A program made the translations under genes and the position numbers. From Granulicella sp. (GTDB taxonomy: Bacteria; Acidobacteriota; Terriglobia; Terriglobales; Acidobacteriaceae), in NCBI GenBank assembly GCA_003133205.1, contig PKWK01000025.1:1-8749 (forward strand): DNA of 8,749 bases, read 5' to 3'. This document shows, one piece after another, positions 4,840 to 8,749 of the stretch (position 1 is the stretch's first letter; every line of letters begins with the position of its first letter). Under the pieces are notes generated by a model that did no database searches, had not been told where the DNA came from, and saw only the letters and a list, made by a program, of their open reading frames with translations.

Positions 4840-6663
4840 ATGGCTGTCCAGAGGAGTACCCCCGAGCTCGCTGACCGGCTCGCCACATACGTCGAGGAGC
4901 TGCGCGAATTCTTCGTAAGTTGTGGCATGCATTACGGCTCAGCGGACGACATCGCCCCCCTGATCGCCCGCCTCGACGACGGCAGCTCGTTCCGCGAGGA
5001 CCTGACCTCCGTCGTGCGCGCCATCATTCTGCGCGAAGGCGGCGTGGTCCCCCGCACTCACCTGCTCGAGATTGTCGCCGTCGCCATCGGCGGCACGGAC
5101 TTCGATCAGGCCGGCCTCACGATTCAGCAACCCATCCGCCAACTGCTCGTCTTCCTCAACGGCGTCGCCGGCAAGCCCTGGAACGAGCCTCCCGGCGAGG
5201 CTAGGCTCAAGCCCGAGAGAGTGCCCGGCGTCACCCACGAGATCCCGCCGGCCGCCAGCCGCGAGGAATCGCCGGTTGAGAGCCAGATGCTGCCGCCAGC
5301 CACCAGCCACGGGGAGTTTCCGATCGAAAGCTACGGGGCAATGCTGGCCGCTCGCCATAAAGTAGTGCCCATCACCTGCCGGAGGGAGATACCGCTCGAA
5401 AGCCGCGAATCAGCGCCTGCCACCAGCTACGAGGAAATGCCCATTGCCTCCGGCGCACCAATCGCAGTGCCATTCACCTGGTCTGAGGGAGCATTCAGCA
5501 GGCTCACCCACGTCGAACACGAAGCGGATGGGTCGCTCGGCCCAATTCCTGCACCAATTCCAGGCCCAAATCCCGGTCCAGTTCCCAGCCCGATTCCCAG
5601 CCCAGTTCCTCCACTACCACTACCGCCGGCCGCCTCTACGCCAACCCCCGCGGCCGAGGTCCAGTCCCGTCCAGCCACCACTCCTCGGCTCCCATCTACG
5701 ATCGACCCCGAGCCACCCTCGACCCCGCTTTTCGCGGCAATACACTTCCCAATGGTTTCCATCCCGAAGTCCTTCCTCTCGAAGCTTTCCCTCCCGAAGA
5801 TGCGCATCCCGAAGTTCTCCATCCCAAAGGTGTCCGTCCCGAAAATACCCATGCCCAGGTTTTCTTTCACTAAGTTTTCCATGCCCAGGTTTTCCGCCCA
5901 CAGGAAGATGGCCATCCCGAAGTTTTCCATCCCGACGATGTTCATCGCGGTGTTCGTGGGAGCCTGCGTATCCCTGTTCGCTGCCGTCCGGTTGTTGGTC
6001 GCCCGTCCCCATTCCCAATCCACAGCCCAGATCATCTCGCGGCCCGCCGCAACCACCGCCACAACGCCCGCCACAACGACCGCCGCGACGCCCGTCGACA
6101 CAGCAGCCGACGCCCCCGCCCCCACACCCCGCCCAACCGCCGTCCGCCCGTCCAAGCCCTCACCCTACGGCTCGCCCCGCTACGACAACTACATCGCCCC
6201 GCCTTTCTCCAGGGCAATCCAGCCCACCCCCGGCGAGTCCAATCTCAGCCAGCCCAATCCCGCCGCATCGAGCCCCGCCGCATCGAGTCCCGGAAGCCAG
6301 CCGTCCGCCCCCGCCGCAGACCACGCCGCCGACCTCTCCGATTCCAGCACCGTGCCGCCGCCCCCACGCCGGCGATACCCCAGCGTCTCTTCTGGCGTGA
6401 TGACCGGCAACCTCGTCTCCGCGCCTTCGCCCGGCTATCCCTTGCTCGCGAAGATCACCCACACTCAGGGCCAGGTCGTCCTCCAGGCCGTCGTCGCGAA
6501 GGACGGCACCGTCGCGGAAGCGCATGTCCTCCGCGGGCACCACCTGCTGCGCGGCGCCGCAGTCGACGCCGTCCGCCGTTGGCGCTACCGTCCCTACCTC
6601 GTCGACGGCCGCCCCGTCGAAGTCTCCACCACCATCACCCTAAACTTCCCCTCCCGCCACTGA
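4840..6663 (+). CDS. TonB-like energy transducer with long repeat-rich N-terminal half
   Basis: TonB proteins carry proton-motive energy from an ExbB/ExbD complex to outer-membrane transporters. The C-terminal domain here (about 527-604) is a typical TonB_C: GYPLLAKITHTQGQVVLQAVV, a K-D-G-T-V turn, AVDAVRRWRYRPYLVDGRP and a final beta strand. The single span is at about 367-388, and residues 390-520 form a Pro/Ala/Thr-rich periplasmic linker. The N-terminal side is very unusual: TonB normally has a few cytoplasmic residues, but here about 365 precede the span. They comprise a folded-looking unknown domain (1-112), imperfect repeats with P-x-T-S and P-I-E-S motifs (130-205), a proline-dipeptide stretch (234-263), and a basic five-residue repeat (307-365) of the type I-P-K-F-S next to the membrane. 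No Shine-Dalgarno sequence is evident before ATG 4840. No exbB or exbD lies in the window. The orientation of the span is inferred from positive charges before it. Confidence 0.85.
   Translation: MAVQRSTPELADRLATYVEELREFFVSCGMHYGSADDIAPLIARLDDGSSFREDLTSVVRAIILREGGVVPRTHLLEIVAVAIGGTDFDQAGLTIQQPIRQLLVFLNGVAGKPWNEPPGEARLKPERVPGVTHEIPPAASREESPVESQMLPPATSHGEFPIESYGAMLAARHKVVPITCRREIPLESRESAPATSYEEMPIASGAPIAVPFTWSEGAFSRLTHVEHEADGSLGPIPAPIPGPNPGPVPSPIPSPVPPLPLPPAASTPTPAAEVQSRPATTPRLPSTIDPEPPSTPLFAAIHFPMVSIPKSFLSKLSLPKMRIPKFSIPKVSVPKIPMPRFSFTKFSMPRFSAHRKMAIPKFSIPTMFIAVFVGACVSLFAAVRLLVARPHSQSTAQIISRPAATTATTPATTTAATPVDTAADAPAPTPRPTAVRPSKPSPYGSPRYDNYIAPPFSRAIQPTPGESNLSQPNPAASSPAASSPGSQPSAPAADHAADLSDSSTVPPPPRRRYPSVSSGVMTGNLVSAPSPGYPLLAKITHTQGQVVLQAVVAKDGTVAEAHVLRGHHLLRGAAVDAVRRWRYRPYLVDGRPVEVSTTITLNFPSRH
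5758..5937 (+). repeat. 15-base minisatellite encoding a basic pentapeptide repeat
   Basis: Within the TonB-like gene a 15-base unit close to ATCCCGAAGTTTTCC recurs about a dozen times, some copies degenerate and two spaced by an extra codon. It encodes a hydrophobic-Pro-Lys/Arg-hydrophobic-Ser pentapeptide, for example IPKFS, VPKIP and MPRFS, covering residues 307-366 directly before the membrane span. Copies differ by base substitutions while keeping P and K/R, which suggests the peptide pattern is maintained. Confidence 0.8.
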
Positions 6664-6685
6664 AGTCGACCTTACTCTCTTGAGT

Positions 6686-6717
6686 TTGTCATTCCCGAAG
6701 GGAATCCGCTTCTGTCT
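6686..6717. repeat. Dispersed hairpin repeat, copy 1
   Basis: The sequence begins TTGTCATTCCC, has a perfect six-base-pair hairpin (ATTCCC at 6691-6696, loop GAA, GGGAAT at 6700-6705), and ends with CCGCTTCTGTC. It shares its flanks and hairpin arms with the copy at 7147-7186. It starts 22 bases after the TonB-like gene's stop. No run of T follows the hairpin, so it is not a classical intrinsic terminator, though it could protect a transcript end. The layout resembles the GTCAT-TCC/AGGAAT-type intergenic repeats common in many bacterial genomes. Confidence 0.6.
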
Positions 6718-6721
6718 TACT

Positions 6722-6749
6722 TACTGACCACTGACCACTTACCGCTCGC
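6722..6749. repeat. Heptanucleotide tandem repeat, second array
   Basis: Four seven-base units, TACTGAC, CACTGAC, CACTTAC and CGCTCGC, match the array at 3460-3494 in both unit sequence and unit order; over the final 21 bases the two arrays differ at only two positions. It sits in the intergenic region between the TonB-like gene and the PadR gene, directly upstream of the PadR promoter. Confidence 0.8.
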
Positions 6750-6761
6750 CTTCGTTTTCCG

Positions 6762-6790
6762 TTGACACGCCCTCCCTTTAGTACTACTTT
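6762..6790 (+). promoter_or_regulatory. Candidate promoter of the PadR gene
   Basis: A perfect -35 box TTGACA (6762-6767) is followed after 17 bases by TACTTT (6785-6790), a weak -10 match with the key first, second and last bases. Transcription would begin near 6797, at most a few bases before the ATG at 6800. There is no Shine-Dalgarno sequence, so the message is probably leaderless or nearly so. The -10 box lies inside the palindrome at 6783-6795, so a bound regulator would block it. Confidence 0.55.
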
Positions 6791-6795
6791 GTAGT
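6783..6795. promoter_or_regulatory. Operator-like palindrome ACTACTTTGTAGT
   Basis: Five-base inverted arms ACTAC and GTAGT surround TTT. The site overlaps the -10 box and the predicted transcription start of the PadR gene that follows. PadR proteins bind as dimers to short palindromes and commonly repress their own promoters, so autoregulation is the simplest reading. Binding itself is inferred. Confidence 0.5.
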
Positions 6796-6799
6796 CCAT

Positions 6800-7990
6800 A
6801 TGAACCCCGAACGCTCCCTCGGCGAATTCGAGCAGATCGTCCTCCTCGCGGTCCTGCGCCTCGGAGACCAGGCCTACGGCGTCACCATCCTCGGCGAGAT
6901 TGCCGCGAAGACCGGCCGCAACCCCTCCCCAGGCGCGCTCTACACTACACTGCATCGCATGGAGGACAAAGGCCTTATCACCTTCCGCGACGGCAGCCCC
7001 ACCCCCGAGCGCGGAGGCCGCGCCAAGCGCTTCGTCGTCATCACCCGCGAAGGCCGCACCGCCATCGCCGGCGCCCAATCCGCCTACCGCAGCCTGCTCG
7101 AAGGCCTCGACCTCCTCCCCAGTCCCACCCGCCGGGTGCCTTCTTTGTTGTCATCCCGTAGCGGAGCGGAGGGATCTGCTTCTCTCTCCCACTGCCATCC
7201 TGGTCAATCTCCGGAGCCGCCCATGCCTAAGCCTCCCGCAACCGAATGGCTCCTCGCCCGCCTCACCGATCCCACCCGCGCCGCCGCCATCCTGGGCGAC
7301 CTCGTCGAACTCGCCGCCACCCGCGGTCGCCTCTGGTTCTGGACCACCTACGCCCGCACCCTCATCTCCCTCGGCTGGCGCACACCGCTCGCCTTCGTGG
7401 CGGGATGCGCGAGCCTCGCTGCCCTCTACCAGCTTTGGGGCTTCTATTCTCATCACACCCCGTTCGCATGGCGGGCGTGGGCCCTTCCATACATACATGA
7501 GCCAGTCATCTATCTCGCGCTTCAGCTCTGGTTCCTTGTTCCCTTTGCTGTTGTCCGGTATGGCTTCGAAGATCGCCTGGTTCGAGTGGGCCTGCCTGTC
7601 CTGTTGATGGCGACCGGAGCGATCCTGAGCGTTCCACTTCTTTCCGCGCTCCTCGCCGCTGGGAGTATTGCAGCCATCGCAGCGTCACTCGCTTATACCG
7701 GCTCGCGCCGCTCGGCGATCACGTTGGTTGCGACGGTGGCCGTTGGCGCATTCACGCTGCTGAATCTTTTGTTTCTCGCCCACATGGCCTGCTGGATCGA
7801 CGAACACAAGCCGCTGAATGCCAGCTCTCACTACCGCTTCTTCGAAACCGGTTTCGCCTTCTCTCACAACCTCTTCTGGATGGTGGTGTGGGCTATAGCG
7901 CTGCTCAACATGCTCGTCCTCACCTTCGCCTGCTCTCGCATGCACCGCCGGCTGATGGAACCACAGCTGTCCGGAGCAGCCCATGCGTAA
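6800..7990 (+). CDS. PadR-family regulator in one frame with a multi-span membrane protein
   Basis: Residues 1-106 are a typical PadR winged-helix repressor: SLGEFEQIVLLAVLRLGD, AYGVTILGEI, then SPGALYTTLHRMEDKGLI as recognition helix and wing, and RAKRFVVITREGRTAI. PadR proteins of this short class normally end near residue 110. Here no stop follows; the frame runs through a 35-residue low-complexity linker (107-141) into a membrane protein beginning at M142, and stops at 7990 for a total of 396 residues. The linker DNA contains a copy of a dispersed repeat (7147-7186), so a repeat insertion may have removed the PadR stop. Whether the cell makes a fusion, or an unfused membrane protein from the internal start at 7223, or both, cannot be decided here. 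Residue 142 onward has a prefix-type cytoplasmic domain and about six spans. The gene has a compact promoter and probable self-operator just upstream. Confidence 0.85.
   Translation: MNPERSLGEFEQIVLLAVLRLGDQAYGVTILGEIAAKTGRNPSPGALYTTLHRMEDKGLITFRDGSPTPERGGRAKRFVVITREGRTAIAGAQSAYRSLLEGLDLLPSPTRRVPSLLSSRSGAEGSASLSHCHPGQSPEPPMPKPPATEWLLARLTDPTRAAAILGDLVELAATRGRLWFWTTYARTLISLGWRTPLAFVAGCASLAALYQLWGFYSHHTPFAWRAWALPYIHEPVIYLALQLWFLVPFAVVRYGFEDRLVRVGLPVLLMATGAILSVPLLSALLAAGSIAAIAASLAYTGSRRSAITLVATVAVGAFTLLNLLFLAHMACWIDEHKPLNASSHYRFFETGFAFSHNLFWMVVWAIALLNMLVLTFACSRMHRRLMEPQLSGAAHA
7147..7186. repeat. Dispersed hairpin repeat, copy 2, inside the PadR linker
   Basis: It begins TTGTCATCCCG, has inverted arms ATCCC (7153-7157) and GGGAT (7171-7175) around a GC-rich GTAGCGGAGCGGA loop, and ends CTGCTTCTCTC. 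Flanks and arms match copy 1 at 6686-6717, while the loop is longer. It is translated in frame as part of the linker between the PadR domain and the membrane domain, with no stop codon. Confidence 0.6.
7223..7990 (+). CDS. Membrane protein with permease-prefix-2-like domain, probable independent start
   Basis: Read from ATG 7223 this is a 255-residue membrane protein in the same frame as the PadR gene. Residues 8-53 (EWLLARLTDPTRAAAILGDL, then TRGRLWFWTTYARTL) resemble the permease prefix domain 2 found before some acidobacterial duplicated permeases, with its I-L-G-D-L and W-F/Y-W motifs. About six hydrophobic spans follow, near residues 55-75, 94-115, 121-140, 142-158, 164-190 and 212-236, and no known catalytic motif is seen. 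The internal start is supported by TCCGGAG with GGAG six bases before the ATG, and by the duplicate at 7983, whose start has a nearly identical TCCGGAGCAGCCC leader. This is an alternative product of the frame annotated from 6800. Confidence 0.6.
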   Translation: MPKPPATEWLLARLTDPTRAAAILGDLVELAATRGRLWFWTTYARTLISLGWRTPLAFVAGCASLAALYQLWGFYSHHTPFAWRAWALPYIHEPVIYLALQLWFLVPFAVVRYGFEDRLVRVGLPVLLMATGAILSVPLLSALLAAGSIAAIAASLAYTGSRRSAITLVATVAVGAFTLLNLLFLAHMACWIDEHKPLNASSHYRFFETGFAFSHNLFWMVVWAIALLNMLVLTFACSRMHRRLMEPQLSGAAHA

Positions 7991-8231
7991 CCTCGCCGAA
8001 TCCCTCCTCGCCCGCCTCACTACCCGCACCCGCGCCGCCGCCATCCTCGGCGACCTCCTCGAACTCTCCGCCACTCGCGGCCGCCTCTGGTTCTGGACCA
8101 CCTACGCTCGCACGCTCCTCTCTCTCGGTTGGCGCACCGCACCCGCGGCATTCGTCCTCGCCTTCGCCAGCATGGGCGGCGATGACAGGTCTCGATACCA
8201 ACGTCCTCGTGCGCTACCTCACTCAGGATGA
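7983..8231 (+). pseudogene. Truncated duplicate of the prefix-domain membrane protein
   Basis: The 82-codon frame starts with its own TCCGGAG Shine-Dalgarno sequence and overlaps the previous gene's stop by eight bases. Residues 6-52 match the upstream paralog at 41 of 47 positions by eye, including AAAILGDL and TRGRLWFWTTYAR. The match fades after about FVLAFA (near 8165), and the frame then runs on out of frame through the first 50 bases of the VapC gene to a TGA at 8229-8231. All membrane spans beyond the first are lost, so this is almost certainly a remnant. It shows that the family was tandemly duplicated here before the toxin gene joined it. Confidence 0.7.
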
Positions 8232-8577
8232 CCCAATTCAGTCGAAAAAGGCGAACGAGATCATCGAGCGCCGCCTCACGGAGGACGAACCGGGCTTTGT
8301 CAGCGTCGTAACCATAGTCGAGACCGTGTGGGTTCTCAGCCAGGTCTACGATCTGTCGAATCAGGAGATCGCCGCTGCGGTTGAGGGCATGCTTCAGTCC
8401 GACACGCTTGTCATCCAGAACGAGCAGGAGGTCTTCACCGCCGTCGCTGCGCTAAAGGCCGGCCGCGGTTCGTTTGCCGATGCACTGGTCAGCGCGCTTG
8501 GCACATGGGCGGGCTGCGGCTCGGCCCTCACGTTCGATAGCAAGGCAGGACGGCTGGATGGGTTCGAGGTAATTTGA
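8182..8577 (+). CDS. vapC: VapC-type PIN-domain ribonuclease toxin, no antitoxin beside it
   Basis: This 131-residue protein is full length for the VapC family, whose members cleave tRNA or rRNA and are held by a VapB antitoxin. The four PIN acidic residues are present: D5 in GLDTNVLVRYL, E47 in TIVETVW, D100 in SFADALVSA and D119 in TFDSKAGRL, so it looks catalytically competent. VapC genes usually follow a vapB that overlaps them by a few bases. Here the upstream DNA is instead the truncated membrane-protein gene, and no vapB-like frame fits on either side: downstream, after 74 bases, rnpB begins. I chose ATG 8182 because GLDTNV then falls at the usual position; the frame is open further upstream but that part is antisense-free shadow of the neighbour. 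An orphan active toxin is unusual; control may come from an antitoxin elsewhere or weak expression by read-through. Confidence 0.85.
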   Translation: MTGLDTNVLVRYLTQDDPIQSKKANEIIERRLTEDEPGFVSVVTIVETVWVLSQVYDLSNQEIAAAVEGMLQSDTLVIQNEQEVFTAVAALKAGRGSFADALVSALGTWAGCGSALTFDSKAGRLDGFEVI

Positions 8578-8639
8578 TGTTTCCCTGTCAGCCGTGGCCT
8601 GGGTTCCTGCGAAGTATCGGGATGTCCGCCCCAAACTGC

Positions 8640-8645
8640 TACACT
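8640..8645 (+). promoter_or_regulatory. Candidate -10 box for rnpB
   Basis: TACACT matches four of six -10 positions and lies seven bases before the expected 5' end of the RNase P RNA. The hexamer 17 bases upstream (8617-8622) is a poor -35 match. Positions 8578-8639 show nothing else recognisable. Confidence 0.35.
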
Positions 8646-8651
8646 TGAACC

Positions 8652-8749
8652 TGCAGGCGGCTGGATGATCGCTGCCGCTCGGGCGCAAGCATCGAGCGGG
8701 GGAGGAAAGTCCGGACTCCGCAGGGCAGTGTGCCGGATAACGTCCGGGA
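8652..8749 (+). ncRNA. rnpB: RNase P RNA, type A, 5' portion, cut by window end
   Basis: This is the catalytic RNA that removes 5' leaders from precursor tRNAs. The hallmark conserved block GAGGAAAGTCCGGACTCC lies at 8702-8719, followed by the conserved GGGCAG-GTGCC segment and the P8 hairpin CCGGA/TCCGG (8733-8737 with 8743-8747) around TAACG, closely matching the bacterial type A layout. Just before it, CCGCTCG (8675-8681) pairs with CGAGCGG (8693-8699) as the P3 stem, closed by an inner GC-GCAA-GC tetraloop. The 5' end is placed near 8652 from the P1 strand; it may be off by a few bases. About three quarters of the gene, including the second half of P1, P2 and P4, lies beyond the window. 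Confidence 0.93.

Noticed and set aside
5427..6155. 242-codon minus-strand frame rich in G, M and A opposite the TonB-like gene
   Set aside because: It mirrors the proline-rich and IPKFS repeat codons of the plus-strand gene, has no family features, and the plus-strand frame has a clear TonB C-terminal domain.
6691..6705. Hairpin after the TonB-like gene as an intrinsic terminator
   Set aside because: The stem is perfect but short and no T-rich run follows; its flanks match the repeat at 7147, so it is better called a dispersed repeat.
7888..8181. 98-residue N-terminal extension of the VapC protein
   Set aside because: It is an open but out-of-frame reading of the two prefix-domain genes (S/P/A-rich), and VapC proteins begin at the GLDTN motif.

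Overview
The window looks like a chromosomal segment from a GC-rich Acidobacteriota bacterium, probably class Terriglobia. This is inferred from gene style: orphan MacB-like permeases without an adjacent ATPase, a PadR regulator followed by a permease-prefix-type membrane protein, a proline-rich TonB-like energy transducer and many small PIN toxins. No 16S or other phylogenetic marker is complete. The one near-certain RNA landmark is the 5' part of the RNase P RNA gene (rnpB), which runs off the right edge.

Layout, left to right. Positions 1-17 (minus) hold the first codons of a gene that continues off the left edge, preceded by a strong Shine-Dalgarno sequence. Positions 112-972 (minus) encode a secreted beta-propeller-like protein of unknown role. 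Positions 1089-1180 (minus) are the amputated 3' end of a third MacB-like permease; its 27 C-terminal residues are identical to those of the intact permease at 2198. Between these two permease 3' ends sits a toxin-antitoxin pair on the plus strand (1391-2188): a PIN-type toxin broken by a one-base frameshift and an overlapping UPF0175-type antitoxin. Positions 2198-4722 (minus) carry two tandem MacB/FtsX-type permeases separated by a heptanucleotide repeat. Divergent from them, 4840-6663 (plus) encodes a 607-residue TonB-like protein with a long repeat-rich N-terminal half, one membrane span and a TonB C-terminal domain. Positions 6664-6799 hold a hairpin repeat, a second heptanucleotide array and a compact promoter with an operator-like palindrome. 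Positions 6800-7990 are one open frame joining a PadR regulator to a multi-span membrane protein. Positions 7983-8181 carry a truncated duplicate of that membrane protein's N-terminal domain, cut off by an orphan VapC-type toxin (8182-8577). rnpB begins near 8652.

How the parts relate. The permeases and the TonB protein suggest envelope transport functions, and the PadR protein probably regulates its own transcript. The most informative theme is rearrangement. Two paralogous families (permease C-termini; prefix-domain proteins) each have one intact copy and one truncated copy, and in both cases a PIN toxin lies at or near the truncation. Two dispersed-repeat families also recur, one copy lying inside the linker that fuses PadR to its downstream gene. 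No complete mobile element, CRISPR array or tRNA was seen.
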